From Rhizobiales bacterium 62-47 (lineage in GTDB: Bacteria > Pseudomonadota > Alphaproteobacteria > Rhizobiales > Xanthobacteraceae), in the NCBI GenBank assembly GCA_001899255.1, contig MKVX01000002.1, positions 1 through 64,000 on the forward strand: a stretch of DNA of 64,000 bases, in the 5' to 3' direction. Below are positions 1 through 9,432 of this stretch, one piece after another. The notes beneath the pieces are model-generated. The model did no database searches and was not told the origin of the DNA. It saw only the letters and a list, made by a program, of their open reading frames with translations. A program made the position numbers and the translations under genes. Positions within the stretch are counted from its first letter, which is position 1. Each line of letters begins with the position of its first letter.

Positions 1-41
1 AAAACCGCGGCTACCAGCAAACGACTCCGCATAATCCCGCG

Positions 42-716
42 CTACGCATAATCCGCATAACCGTCAATGATCGCATTGGCACCGAGATCACGCACCGGCC
101 CGTGCGCATAGCCAAAGCCCACGCATATCACCGCAACGCCCGCAGCCTTGGCGCATTGAACGTCCGCGTTGCTGTCACCAACCATGACCGCGTCGTCGCG
201 CTCAACACCGAGCTGCGTCAGCGCATCGAGCAGCGGCGCGGGTGACGGCTTCAGCGGCCGATCCGGACGGCCACCGATCAGCACGTCGATACGATCGGCG
301 AAGCCGAGGCCTTCGATGATGCCGCGAGCCAGTGCTTCGGTCTTGTTGGTGCAAACCGCCGTCGATATCCCCTGTGCCTTCAGCGCATCGAGAGCCGCAA
401 GCGCACCGTCGTAAAGCCGCGTGGCTTCGGTGAGACGCCCACGATAGATCGTCTTGTAGCGATCGACCGCCGCCGCCAGTTCGTCCGCGGTAAAATCGAC
501 GCCTCTGGCGCGCAGCGCCCGCTCGACCAGCAGTGCAATGCCGCCGCCGACAAAGCCGATCGTCTCCAAACGCGAAAACGGCGCGAGTTTGCGTTCCGCA
601 AGCAGGTCGGCGAGTGACGAGGTCAAATCCGGCGAGCTATCGACCAGCGTTCCATCGAGATCGAAAACCACGGCTGACGGCCAGTTTTGCGGCGTGCCGC
701 GAATGTCGTTGGGCAT
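42..716 (-). CDS. gph: HAD-family phosphoglycolate phosphatase
   Basis: A 224-residue HAD hydrolase, the usual length for Gph. It would dephosphorylate 2-phosphoglycolate in the cytoplasm. The nucleophile motif DLDGTLVDS is at about residues 19-27, motif II is in AVCTNKT, and motif IV with its acidic pair is in VMVGDSNADV near residue 178. The cap insert between motifs I and II is helical, as in the phosphoglycolate phosphatase/PpaX group. Related HAD phosphatases share all these motifs, so substrate is inferred from overall similarity. No operon partner lies within the window on this strand; the next gene upstream is over 100 bp away. Confidence 0.85.
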   Translation of the reverse strand: MPNDIRGTPQNWPSAVVFDLDGTLVDSSPDLTSSLADLLAERKLAPFSRLETIGFVGGGIALLVERALRARGVDFTADELAAAVDRYKTIYRGRLTEATRLYDGALAALDALKAQGISTAVCTNKTEALARGIIEGLGFADRIDVLIGGRPDRPLKPSPAPLLDALTQLGVERDDAVMVGDSNADVQCAKAAGVAVICVGFGYAHGPVRDLGANAIIDGYADYA

Positions 717-831
717 GTTCAGTTGCGCAATCCCGATGGCGCCACCTCGCTGGCGGCAAGCTGAGGCACGGCACGGCTCTCAGCCCTACGTTTGCACCAC
801 GACGCTGCGAGCGTCCAGCTAGTCCAACGTA

Positions 832-3168
832 TCAGGATGAAGCTGGGCGCGCGGCAGCGGCGTCCGCCGCGGCGCGGGCCAGATTGTTCTCGTATTGTGC
901 CCGGGCGGAATAATACTGCTTGGGCCAGACCTGACCGACAAACCCGATCTTCGCCGCTTCATGCATGACGAACGCCGGATCGGCCAGATGCGGCCGCGCG
1001 ATGGCACAGAGATCCGCACGCCCCGCGGCAATGATCGAATTGGCATGATCGGCTTCCGAGATCGCGCCGACGGCGATGGTCGCGACGTGTTGCTCGTTGC
1101 GAATCTTGTCGGAGAACGGCGTCTGGAACAAACGGCCATAGACCGGCTTCTCTTCCTTCACCACCTGACCGGACGAACAGTCGATCAGGTCGGCGCCGGC
1201 CTCCTTGAACATCCTTGCGAAGATCGCGGCATCGTCCGGCGTGTTGCCGCCATCGTACCAGTCATGTGCCGACAAGCGTACCGACATCGGCTTGGCGGCC
1301 GGCCAGATCGCCCGGATCGCACGAAAGACTTCGAGCGGAAACCGCGCACGGTTGTCGTGGCTGCCGCCATACTCGTCCGTGCGGAGGTTGGTCAGCGGCG
1401 ACAGGAAGCTCGAGAGCAGATAGCCGTGCGCCGCGTGCAGTTCGAGAATATCGAACCCGACATCGGCGGCTCGCCTGGTCGCCATGACGAAATCTGCAAT
1501 GACGCGATCCATATCAGCCCGCGTCATCGCACGAGGGACATCGGAATGCGCGAGATAAGGCAGTGCCGATGCCGAGATCAACGGCCAGCCACCCTGCTCC
1601 AGCGGCTGATCGATGCCCTCCCACGCCACCTTGGTCGAACCCTTGCGACCGGCATGACCGAGCTGAATGCCGATCTTGGCCGGGCTGCCGCGGTGGACGA
1701 AATCCACGATGCGCTTCCACGCAGCGGCTTGCGCGTCGTTCCATAAGCCAAGGCAACCCGGCGTGATGCGCGCGTCCGGCGACACGCAGGTCATTTCGCC
1801 AAAGATCAAGGCCGCGCCGCCCATCGCCCGCGCACCGAGATGCACCAGATGGAAGTCATTGGGAACGCCATTGTCCGCCGAATACATCGCCATCGGCGAC
1901 ATCATGATGCGATTATGCAGCGTCAGGCCGCGCACGCGATAGGGCGTGAACATCGGCGGCGGCACCTGGCCGTTGGAGGCAAAATCCGCTCCGGCCCGCT
2001 CGGCGAACCAGCGCTCGTAATTCTCCAGCCACACCTTGTCGCGCAGCCGCAGATTTTCGTGGCTGATGCGCTGCGAACGCGTCAGCATCGAATACATGAA
2101 CTGTTCGGGCTCCAGCGTATCGGCATAGCGCTCGCCGACCACCTCGAACCATTCCATCGCATTGCGCGCGGCGTTCTGGATGCGCGCCACATCGATGCGG
2201 CGAATTTCCTCGTAAGTATGCAGCACCTCCGGGATGCGTTCCGGACGGTGGCCCGCGAGATCGAATTGCCGCGCCAGTTCGATGGCATCGTCGATGGCGA
2301 GCTTGGTGCCGGAACCGATGGCGAAATGCGCCGTGTGGGCGCTATCCCCCATCAGCACGACATGGCTGCTGCCATTGAAATGGCTCCACCTCTCGCAGAT
2401 CAGGCGGCCGAAATTCAGCCAGCTCGAACCGCGCAGATGCCGCGCATTGCTCATCAGCTTGTGGCCATCGAGCGTTTCGGCGAACAGCTCCTCGCAGAAC
2501 GCGATCGACTGTTCCTGATCCATCTTGTCGAGGCCGTGCGCCTTGAAGACATCTTCGGTGGTTTCGACGATGAAGGTCGAGGTATTCTCGTCGAAACGAT
2601 AGATGTGCGCCTGAAACCAGCCGTGCTGCGTCTTGCGGAAATCGAACGTGAAGGCGTCGTAACGTTTGTTGGTTCCCAGCCAGACGAAACGATTAGGCCG
2701 GATCACCATGTCGGGCTTAAAGACATCGGCATACTTGGCGCGGATGCGCGAATTGACGCCATCGGCGGCGATGACCAGGTCGGCATCGGCGAATTCCTCG
2801 TCGTCGAGCACCTCGCGCTCGAACACCAGTTCGACGCCAAGTTCGAGGCAGCGATCCTGGAGGATGTTCAGCATCCGCTTGCGGCCAATGCCGACAAAGC
2901 CGTGCCCGGTGGTGCGGATCGTCCGCCCCTTGAACAGCAGTTCGATGTCGTCCCAGTGATTGAAAGCGCTTTCGATCGCCGCCGCGGTCGGAGGATCCCA
3001 TTGCCGCATCGACTGCATCGTGGCGTCGGAAAACACCACGCCCCAGCCGAAGGTATCGAACGGCCGGTTACGCTCGACGACCTTGATGTCGTGCTGCGGA
3101 TGCAGCCGCTTCATCAGCAACGCGAAATACAAGCCCGCCGGCCCGCCTCCAACGCAGACGATTCGCAT
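832..3168 (-). CDS. Bifunctional 2-aminobenzoyl-CoA monooxygenase/reductase (salicylyl-CoA 5-hydroxylase/OYE fusion)
   Basis: A 778-residue fusion. Residues 1 to about 385 form a single-component FAD monooxygenase: Rossmann GGGPAGLY at 7-14 and the second FAD motif [10 protein letters not shown] near 272. Residues about 400-765 form an old-yellow-enzyme (NADH:flavin oxidoreductase) barrel with [19 protein letters not shown] and RTDEYGGS motifs. This architecture is that of Azoarcus evansii 2-aminobenzoyl-CoA monooxygenase/reductase, which hydroxylates and then reduces the CoA-activated ring. The adjacent CoA ligase, dehydrogenases and second monooxygenase support that role. Salicylyl-CoA as substrate is the main alternative. 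It is transcribed divergently from the acyl-CoA dehydrogenase. Confidence 0.85.
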   Translation of the reverse strand: MRIVCVGGGPAGLYFALLMKRLHPQHDIKVVERNRPFDTFGWGVVFSDATMQSMRQWDPPTAAAIESAFNHWDDIELLFKGRTIRTTGHGFVGIGRKRMLNILQDRCLELGVELVFEREVLDDEEFADADLVIAADGVNSRIRAKYADVFKPDMVIRPNRFVWLGTNKRYDAFTFDFRKTQHGWFQAHIYRFDENTSTFIVETTEDVFKAHGLDKMDQEQSIAFCEELFAETLDGHKLMSNARHLRGSSWLNFGRLICERWSHFNGSSHVVLMGDSAHTAHFAIGSGTKLAIDDAIELARQFDLAGHRPERIPEVLHTYEEIRRIDVARIQNAARNAMEWFEVVGERYADTLEPEQFMYSMLTRSQRISHENLRLRDKVWLENYERWFAERAGADFASNGQVPPPMFTPYRVRGLTLHNRIMMSPMAMYSADNGVPNDFHLVHLGARAMGGAALIFGEMTCVSPDARITPGCLGLWNDAQAAAWKRIVDFVHRGSPAKIGIQLGHAGRKGSTKVAWEGIDQPLEQGGWPLISASALPYLAHSDVPRAMTRADMDRVIADFVMATRRAADVGFDILELHAAHGYLLSSFLSPLTNLRTDEYGGSHDNRARFPLEVFRAIRAIWPAAKPMSVRLSAHDWYDGGNTPDDAAIFARMFKEAGADLIDCSSGQVVKEEKPVYGRLFQTPFSDKIRNEQHVATIAVGAISEADHANSIIAAGRADLCAIARPHLADPAFVMHEAAKIGFVGQVWPKQYYSARAQYENNLARAAADAAAARPASS

Positions 3169-3383
3169 CGCGCTCCTCCCATCGAAACCGGTCCGGATCG
3201 CATCCCGCAGCAGACCACAAGGCGCCAGCCCGGCATGCGGCCAGAGTATTCCTGACGTCGAAAATTATTTCAAGCTTAAAGTTTCTACCCTGCCAGATCG
3301 TCCGGCGTCGGCCCGCGAAGCCCGGCGCAACTGGCACGCCGACGTCGAATATGCTTCAACACGGACAACAACGGAGACACGCC
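3169..3383. promoter_or_regulatory. Divergent promoter region of monooxygenase/reductase and acyl-CoA dehydrogenase
   Basis: This 215-bp spacer separates two divergent catabolic genes, so it must hold both promoters. Its centre is AT-rich against GC-rich surroundings. It includes a near-palindrome, TTCAAGCTTAAA at 3269-3280, with one mismatched pair. No confident -35/-10 pair was assigned. Assigning the element to the local IclR or GntR regulator would be speculation. Confidence 0.4.
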
Positions 3384-4532
3384 ATGACCTATCGCTCGCC
3401 CTGGATGACCGACGAACTCGAAACCTTTCGCGAGCCGTTCCGCCGTTTCCTCGCCAAGGATCTCGCGCCCCACGCCGAGCGCTGGCGCAAGGAGAAGATC
3501 ACCGATCGTTCGGCATGGCTGGCGCTGGGTGAAATGGGCGCGCTGTTGCCGAGCGTGCCGGAAGCCTATGGCGGCCTCGGCGCCAGTTTCGCTTACGACG
3601 CAGCGGTGATCGAGGACATCGAGACCATGGTGCCGGAAATGTCGACGCCGGTCAGCGTTCACAGCAACATCGTCGCCCATTACATTAACGAATACGGCAA
3701 CGAGGAACAGAAGAAGCGCTGGTTGCCGAAGATGGCATCCGGAGAGTTCATCGGCGCCGTCGCGATGACCGAGCCGGGCACCGGCTCCGACCTGCAGGCC
3801 GTGCGCACCCGCGCCCGCAAGCAAGGCAATGCCTATAGCCTCAACGGCTCGAAGACCTTCATCACCAATGGGCAGCTGGCCGACCTCATCGTGGTTGTCG
3901 CGCGCACCAGCGACGAACCCGGCGCCAAAGGCATTTCGCTGCTGGTGCTCGAAGCCGAAGGCAATGACGGCTTTCGCCGCGGCCGCAACCTCGACAAGAT
4001 CGGCCTCAATGCCTCCGATACCTCGGAGCTGTTCTTCGACAATGCCTTCGTGCCGGCGGAGAATTTGCTCGGACCGGCCGAGGGCCAGGGCTTCATCCAG
4101 CTGATGCAGCAGCTGCCGCGCGAACGCTTGGGCCTTGCCATCGGCGCCGTCGCGGCGATCGAGCGCGCGGTGCAGGTCACGGTGGACTACACCAAGGAGC
4201 GCAAGGCCTTCAATCAGCCGATCATCGCGTTTCAGAACTCGGCCTTCAAACTTGCCGAGCGCAAGACCGAGGCCCTGATCGCGCGCGTCTTCCTCGATTA
4301 CTGCATCATGCAGATGATTGCCGGCGACCTCGACGCCGTCACCGCCTCGATGGCCAAATACTGGTGTTCGGACAAGCAGGTCGAGACCATCGACGAGTGC
4401 CTGCAATTGCACGGCGGTTACGGCTACATGCAGGAATATCCGATATCGCGCATGTTCGTCGACGCACGCATTCAAAAGATCTACGGCGGCACCAACGAGA
4501 TCATGAAGCTGTTGATTGCCCGTTCGCTGTAG
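3384..4532 (+). CDS. Acyl-CoA dehydrogenase, long-chain/isovaleryl type active site
   Basis: A 382-residue FAD acyl-CoA dehydrogenase of normal length. The start ATG follows GGAG with an 8-nt gap. The FAD/substrate segment AMTEPGTGSDL lies near residues 142-152, and the C-terminus carries LHGGYGYMQEYP then IYGGTNEIM. In most family members the last motif is YEGT and its Glu is the catalytic base; here it is Gly, as in LCAD and isovaleryl-CoA dehydrogenase. The base is then expected to be the Glu of PRERL near residue 248. It probably performs a beta-oxidation-like dehydrogenation of the alicyclic CoA ester made by the neighbouring monooxygenase; that substrate is inferred. Confidence 0.85.
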   Translation: MTYRSPWMTDELETFREPFRRFLAKDLAPHAERWRKEKITDRSAWLALGEMGALLPSVPEAYGGLGASFAYDAAVIEDIETMVPEMSTPVSVHSNIVAHYINEYGNEEQKKRWLPKMASGEFIGAVAMTEPGTGSDLQAVRTRARKQGNAYSLNGSKTFITNGQLADLIVVVARTSDEPGAKGISLLVLEAEGNDGFRRGRNLDKIGLNASDTSELFFDNAFVPAENLLGPAEGQGFIQLMQQLPRERLGLAIGAVAAIERAVQVTVDYTKERKAFNQPIIAFQNSAFKLAERKTEALIARVFLDYCIMQMIAGDLDAVTASMAKYWCSDKQVETIDECLQLHGGYGYMQEYPISRMFVDARIQKIYGGTNEIMKLLIARSL

Positions 4533-4546
4533 TATCCCGAAGCGCA

Positions 4547-4625
4547 GTCATTGCGAAAAACGTTAGCGACGAAGCAATCCAGTTCTGTCATGCGACTCTG
4601 GATTGCTTCGTCGCGCACGCAATGA
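4547..4625. repeat. REP-like palindromic repeat, GTCATTGCG...CGCAATGAC type
   Basis: An imperfect inverted repeat bounded by GTCATTGCG and CGCAATGAC, with inner arms GACGAAGCAATCCAG and CTGGATTGCTTCGTC around a short loop. The same element recurs at 13965-14048. It lies between convergent genes, as expected for a dispersed extragenic palindrome. It may fold in the mRNA and act as a terminator or end protector. Confidence 0.85.
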
Positions 4626-4660
4626 CCGGTGACGCGATTATACTCGTCTCACAGCTACAA

Positions 4661-6292
4661 CTATTGCGCTCGCAGCAACGCCTGCCGATCGATCTTGCCG
4701 GTGCCCGTCTTGGGCAGTTCGTCGAGAAACGTGATCTGCCGCGGATATTTATAAGGCAACAATTTGCCTTTGACGTAATCCTGCAACGCCTTGGCCGTCT
4801 GCGCCTCGTCAAACGCAGTGGCATTCATCACGACAGCCGCCGTCAGCGTCATGCGGCGATCCGGCAGTTCGACCGCCATCACCGCGCATTCACGCACGTC
4901 GGGATGATCGGCCAGACAAAGTTCGACCTCGAGCGGATAGACCCATTGGCCCGAGATCTTGATGAGATCGTCGGCGCGGCCGCGAAAGAAATGGAAGCCA
5001 TCGCGATCGCGAAGAAAGCGATCGCCGGTGTAAATCCAGCCGCCGTCGCGCACCGTCTCGGCGGTCTTGTCGGGACGGTTCCAGTACAGCGGCGTGTTGG
5101 AATCGCCGCGCACCCACAGGATGCCTTCCTCGTCGTCGTCGACGGTGCGACCGTCCTTGTCACGCAGCATCAACTCATAACCCGGCACGCGCAGCCCCGC
5201 CGCGCCGAGTTTCTTTTGCTCCGGCCGGTTCGACAGGTAGATGTGCAGCACCTCGGTCGACCCAAGCCCCTCGACGATCTCCAGCCCGGTCAGCGCTTTC
5301 CAGCCGTTGAAGACCTCTGCAGACAGTACTTCCGCGGCGGAGACCGAAAGCCGCAGCGACGAGAAATCGGTGCGACCCGCCGAGGCCGCCTTGGTCAGTG
5401 ATGTGTAAAGCGTCGGCAGACCGAAGAACACCGTCGGACGAAAACGCTCGATCGCGGCGAAGATCGTCTCCGGCTTCGGCTGCCCCGGCAACAGCAAGGC
5501 CGTTGCCCCAACCGAGAACGGAAAGGTGATCGAATTGCCGAAGCCATAGGCAAAGAAAATCTTCGGCACCGAAAAACAAACATCGTCCGCCGTCAGCTTC
5601 AGGATATTGCGGGCGAAGGCCGCCTCGCTATAGGCCATGTCGTGCTGCAGATGCACGATGCCCTTCGGACGGCCGGTCGAGCCTGACGAATACATCCAGA
5701 ACGCCATCTCGTTGCGATGCGTATCGGCTTCGTCGAGCTGATCGGGCAAGCCCTGCAGCCAGGCATCCGCTGCGATCACGCGCGGAGCCGCGCTGTTGTC
5801 CGGTGCACCATGGACGATCACCAGAGTCCGCAATCGGGTATCGGCGCAGGCGGTGGCATCGAATCGCGCGGAGAATTCCGCATCGACGACGGCAACCGTC
5901 GCACCGGAGTCCGCGAGATAGAACTGCAGCAGATCCGGCGGTGTCAGCGTGTTGATCAGCAGCGGCACATAACCGGCGCGCACTGCGCCGAAAAACGCAG
6001 CCGGGTAGGCCGGCGTGTCGTCGAGGAACAGCAGCACGCGGTCGCCGCGTTCGAGCCCGAGCCCGCGAAAGCCATGCCCCCAGCGCGCCGCGTCGGCGCA
6101 AAGCTCGGCATAACTGCGTGCTCCGGAAGGGCCGGTCACGGCGCACCTGTCGCCACGACCGGCGGCGAGATTGTCGAACAACACACGACTGGCGTTATAG
6201 CGCTCCGGAATCGCGAAACCGATCTCGCGCGCCCCTGCACTATCCGGCGGCACCTGATCGGCGATGAGCGGCACCGTGAGGGGGTTACTCAT
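4661..6292 (-). CDS. Benzoate-family CoA ligase, probable 2-aminobenzoate-CoA ligase
   Basis: A 543-residue adenylate-forming enzyme. It has the P-loop-like YSSGSTGRPKG motif near residue 200, the GLGSTEVLHIY segment, the TGD motif in IYTGDRF, and the C-terminal lysine in PKTGTGKIDR. It would activate an aromatic acid to its CoA thioester at the expense of ATP. The spacing and sequence resemble BclA-type benzoate/4-hydroxybenzoate/2-aminobenzoate ligases. Its start overlaps the stop of the upstream flavin monooxygenase (ATGA), so the two are translationally coupled. The 2-aminobenzoate preference is inferred from neighbours. Confidence 0.85.
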   Translation of the reverse strand: MSNPLTVPLIADQVPPDSAGAREIGFAIPERYNASRVLFDNLAAGRGDRCAVTGPSGARSYAELCADAARWGHGFRGLGLERGDRVLLFLDDTPAYPAAFFGAVRAGYVPLLINTLTPPDLLQFYLADSGATVAVVDAEFSARFDATACADTRLRTLVIVHGAPDNSAAPRVIAADAWLQGLPDQLDEADTHRNEMAFWMYSSGSTGRPKGIVHLQHDMAYSEAAFARNILKLTADDVCFSVPKIFFAYGFGNSITFPFSVGATALLLPGQPKPETIFAAIERFRPTVFFGLPTLYTSLTKAASAGRTDFSSLRLSVSAAEVLSAEVFNGWKALTGLEIVEGLGSTEVLHIYLSNRPEQKKLGAAGLRVPGYELMLRDKDGRTVDDDEEGILWVRGDSNTPLYWNRPDKTAETVRDGGWIYTGDRFLRDRDGFHFFRGRADDLIKISGQWVYPLEVELCLADHPDVRECAVMAVELPDRRMTLTAAVVMNATAFDEAQTAKALQDYVKGKLLPYKYPRQITFLDELPKTGTGKIDRQALLRAQ

Positions 6293-7443
6293 GGGCGGGA
6301 CTCCTGCGTCGGCTCGGTACGTCGCACGGCTTCATAGCGTGCCATGAACGCCGGCGACATCGCGCGCAGGCGCTGAGGATCGATGCGGCCGGAACGCGTG
6401 ATGTAGCTATAGGCAAAATCCATGACGTCGCGCTGCATATGCGTGGCGAAATTCTCGTACCAGTCGGCGCTGGTTCGGGCTGCCGCGACTAGCTTCTGCA
6501 CGATCGGTTTGCGTGCGGCCTGATAGCGCGCCAGCGCGCTCGCAAGATCGTCCGGTTCGGCCTCGAGCGCCTTCGTCAGCGCCAGAGCATCCTCCATCGC
6601 CAGACGCGTGCCCGAGCCGATGGAGAAATGCGCCGAATGCAGCGCATCGCCGATCAGCACCATGTTCTTGAACGACCAGTGCTCGTTCCACACCCACGGA
6701 AAATTCCGCCACATCGACTTGTTGGAGATCAACGGGTGACCGTCCAGCACGTCGGCGAAGATCCGCTCGCAGATCGCTTTCGATTCCTCGACGGTCTTCT
6801 CGGCGAAGCCGTAACGCTGCCATGTCGCGCGCCCGCACTCGATCAGAAACGTGCTCATGTTCGGCGCATAGCGATAATGGTGCGCGTTGAAGGCACCTAG
6901 CTCTGTTTCAATAAAGGTCTGCGATAGCGTCTCGAACCGCTTTGTGGTGCCATACCAGGCGAACTTGTTACTGGCGTAAGACAGCGACGTGCCGAAGTCG
7001 CCTTCGAAGCTGCGCCGCACCAATGAGTTGAGGCCGTCGGCAGCGACGATTAGATCGTAACCTGCAAACCGATCAAGCGATTCAATATGCGTATCGTAGT
7101 GCGGCGTCACTCCGACTGAGGCGACCGACGCCTGCAGCGCTTGCAGAAGCGCCAACCGCCCAATCGCCGAAAAGCCAACGCCATCGATGGTGACGGACTC
7201 GCCGTGGATGTTGAGCGTGATGTTTTTCCAGCTTTCCATGCCTGCCGCGATGGTGTCGGCAGTCTCAGGATCGTCGGCGCGCAGGAACTCCAGCGCCTGA
7301 TCGGAAAACACCACACCAAATCCCCACGTGGCGCCGGCGGCATTCTGCTCGAACAGATCGACCTGCGCCTCCGGGTGCCGCCGCTTCCAGAGGTAAGCGA
7401 AATACAGTCCGCCGGGGCCACCGCCCAGCACGGCGATACGCAT
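6289..7443 (-). CDS. Stand-alone FAD monooxygenase similar to the N-terminal half of the fused monooxygenase/reductase
   Basis: A 384-residue flavin hydroxylase. The start is the ATG of MRIAVLGGG, preceded by GGGGAGG; an upstream in-frame extension has no such site. Dinucleotide motif GGGPGGLYFA, then GFGVVFSD and LIGDALHSAHFSIGSGT match the same positions of the 832-3168 fusion, so the pair are paralogues. This copy lacks the old-yellow-enzyme domain. It is coupled by ATGA overlap to the CoA ligase, which points to a CoA-thioester substrate such as salicylyl-CoA or an aminobenzoyl-CoA. Which reaction each paralogue performs cannot be read from sequence. Confidence 0.85.
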   Translation of the reverse strand: MRIAVLGGGPGGLYFAYLWKRRHPEAQVDLFEQNAAGATWGFGVVFSDQALEFLRADDPETADTIAAGMESWKNITLNIHGESVTIDGVGFSAIGRLALLQALQASVASVGVTPHYDTHIESLDRFAGYDLIVAADGLNSLVRRSFEGDFGTSLSYASNKFAWYGTTKRFETLSQTFIETELGAFNAHHYRYAPNMSTFLIECGRATWQRYGFAEKTVEESKAICERIFADVLDGHPLISNKSMWRNFPWVWNEHWSFKNMVLIGDALHSAHFSIGSGTRLAMEDALALTKALEAEPDDLASALARYQAARKPIVQKLVAAARTSADWYENFATHMQRDVMDFAYSYITRSGRIDPQRLRAMSPAFMARYEAVRRTEPTQESRP

Positions 7444-7467
7444 CGTCGAACCTCCCCTAAATTTTAT

Positions 7468-7497
7468 ATTGTGCAATTGATTTTACATTATACAAAT
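7468..7497. promoter_or_regulatory. Direct-repeat element in the divergent promoter of the monooxygenase/ligase operon and iclR-like gene
   Basis: The spacer between the flavin monooxygenase (starting at 7443 on the minus strand) and the IclR gene is strikingly AT-rich. It contains ATTGTGCAATT at 7468-7478 and ATTATACAAAT at 7487-7497, direct copies 19 bp apart, or about two helical turns. Such spacing suits a dimer or tetramer binding site for the adjacent IclR regulator. The assignment is by position only. Confidence 0.4.
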
Positions 7498-7568
7498 ATG
7501 GGAAGCACGGCAACCGACGGAATTGCTGCGTGACCCGTCGGTTCCCCGCGACGCTTTTGGTGAGACCC

Positions 7569-8423
7569 ATGCGACGACCGCAACGCAAATCCCGGGCGCC
7601 GGACAAGACGGCTCGCGAGACGAAGCCACCGCGCACGCCATCGCGCGCATCGACGACAGCCACGCTGCCCACGGCGCGGCGTGGCATCCAGTCGGTCGGC
7701 ATCGGCTTCCGGGTGCTGGCCGCCTTGGCTGCGGAGCCCGCGGCGGCGACGCTCGGTGCGGTCGCCACGCGTGCCGGTCTCTCTGCCTCGCAGGCGCATC
7801 GCTATCTCGCCAGCCTCGTCGCGGCCGGTATGGCGGCGCAGAACGCCGCATCCGGGCGCTATGAACTAGGTCCGCAGGCGATCCAGATCGGCCTTGCGGC
7901 GCTGGCCCGCACCGACATTTTCGCCGAAGCCGATCCGGCGATTGCCGCGTTCACCCGCGAGACCGGCCGCACCACGCTGGTCGCGGCGCGCGGTCCGCTC
8001 GGCCCCACCATCGTGCGCTGGCACCCGGGCAGCATTCCGGTCATCACGTCGCTGGCGGTGGGTTCGGTGTTGCCGTTGCTGCGCTCGGCCACCGGCCACG
8101 CTTTCCTCGGTTTCATGAGCGAGGAGGAGATTGCGGCCGCGCTCGCACAAGACAACGCGCGCGACCGGCGCAAGGCCGGCATTGACATTGCTGCGATCCG
8201 CAGCCGCGTACGCAAGGCGATGGCGGCCTCGGTCGATGAGATGTTGATCCCGGGGCTGCGTGCGACCGCGGTGCCGATCCTCGATATTCAGAATCGCGCG
8301 GCCTTGGTGGTGACCGCGATCGCCACCAGCGCTTTCCCGCGTAACGAAGACGCCGCGATCGTCCGCCGATTGCAGGCAGTCTGCCGCAACCTGACCGAGC
8401 GCCTCGGCGCGCCCTGGCGGTAA
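7569..8423 (+). CDS. IclR-family transcriptional regulator
   Basis: About 284 residues from the ATG chosen here; a GTG at 7530 would add 13 residues. After an unusually basic, Pro/Arg-rich leader of about 35 residues, a winged helix-turn-helix follows, with GLSASQAHRYLASLVAAGM as the recognition region. The C-terminal effector domain (about residues 110-284) is typical of IclR proteins, which sense small aromatic or aliphatic acids. It is divergent from the monooxygenase/ligase operon, so control of aromatic acid catabolism is the likely job. Confidence 0.85.
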   Translation: MRRPQRKSRAPDKTARETKPPRTPSRASTTATLPTARRGIQSVGIGFRVLAALAAEPAAATLGAVATRAGLSASQAHRYLASLVAAGMAAQNAASGRYELGPQAIQIGLAALARTDIFAEADPAIAAFTRETGRTTLVAARGPLGPTIVRWHPGSIPVITSLAVGSVLPLLRSATGHAFLGFMSEEEIAAALAQDNARDRRKAGIDIAAIRSRVRKAMAASVDEMLIPGLRATAVPILDIQNRAALVVTAIATSAFPRNEDAAIVRRLQAVCRNLTERLGAPWR

Positions 8424-8453
8424 CGGCGCGCCGCTTTCACGATCCGACTGCGA

Positions 8454-9377
8454 TCAGACCTGCAAAGTGTCGCCACCCTTCAGGTGCAGGATCTCGCGCG
8501 CCTCGTCCGGAGACGCCACTTCAAGCCCGAGTCCTTCGATGATCTTGCGCACGGCGCGGACCTGCTCCGCGTTGGACTCCGCCAGACGGCCCGGTCCGCC
8601 CCACAGCGAGTCTTCCAGGCCGACGCGGACGTTGCCGCCCATCGCCGCCGCCATCGCCGCGATCGGCAGTTGATTGCGCCCGGCGCCGAGCACCGACCAG
8701 CGATACTTGTCGCCGAATAGCCGGTCCGCCGTGCGCTTCATGTGCATCACCTCGTCGGGGTGCGCGCCGATGCCGCCCTGCAGGCCGAACACCGTCTGCA
8801 CGAACAGCGGCGGCTTCACCAGGCCTTCCATCAGGAAGTAATTGAGGTTGTGCAGATGCGCGGTGTCGTAGCATTCGAACTCGAAGCGCGTGCCCGATTC
8901 CGACAGCGTGCGCAGCACGAATTCGATATCCTTGAAGGTGTTGCGGAACACGATGTCCTTGTTCTCGAGGTGCTTGCGCTCCCAATCGTGCTTGAAGTCC
9001 TTGAAGCGGCCGAGCATGCCGAACAGGCCGAAATTCATCGAGCCCATGTTGAGCGATGCGACTTCCGGCTTGTAAACCGCGGCGGGCCGCACCCGCTCCT
9101 CCACCATCATCGTCGGCGAGCCACCGGTCGTCAGATTGATCACGCAGTTCGATCGCTGCTTGATGACTTTGAGAAACGGCGCGAAGGCTTCCGGGCTCTG
9201 GTCCGGCTGCCCGGTCTGCGGATTGCGCGCATGCAGATGCACGATCGCGGCCCCTGCTTCGGCCGCGCCGATCGCGGCGTCGGCAATCTCCTGCGGCGTG
9301 ACCGGCAGCGCCTTCGACATCGACGGGGTGTGGATCGCTCCGGTTACGGCGCAGGTAATGATGACTTTGCGGCTCAT
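8454..9377 (-). CDS. Beta-keto acid cleavage enzyme (BKACE, DUF849)
   Basis: A 307-residue TIM-barrel protein of the BKACE family, which condenses a beta-keto acid with acetyl-CoA to give acetoacetate and a new CoA ester. The Zn-binding HLH is in AIVHLHARN near residue 45, and the Glu of VRVGLEDSLW near residue 255 is the other conserved ligand. I chose the ATG of MSRKVIITC because homology begins there and AAAGAGATC precedes it; an in-frame extension to 9482 runs into the spacer. It follows the 3-hydroxyacyl dehydrogenase gene, which could make its keto acid substrate. Substrate is unknown. Confidence 0.85.
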   Translation of the reverse strand: MSRKVIITCAVTGAIHTPSMSKALPVTPQEIADAAIGAAEAGAAIVHLHARNPQTGQPDQSPEAFAPFLKVIKQRSNCVINLTTGGSPTMMVEERVRPAAVYKPEVASLNMGSMNFGLFGMLGRFKDFKHDWERKHLENKDIVFRNTFKDIEFVLRTLSESGTRFEFECYDTAHLHNLNYFLMEGLVKPPLFVQTVFGLQGGIGAHPDEVMHMKRTADRLFGDKYRWSVLGAGRNQLPIAAMAAAMGGNVRVGLEDSLWGGPGRLAESNAEQVRAVRKIIEGLGLEVASPDEAREILHLKGGDTLQV

Positions 9378-9432
9378 CGCAGATCTCTTTTGTTGTTGGC
9401 AGATTGGTGATCTCGTGGAAGGCCCGACACGG

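Noticed and set aside
29..60. Short direct repeat CGCATAATCC at the end of gph
   Set aside because: Two 10-bp copies at the 3' end are too short to support a repeat element or a duplicated gene end.
1840..3255. 471-residue plus-strand frame opposite the flavin monooxygenase half
   Set aside because: Antisense shadow of a protein with clear FAD motifs.
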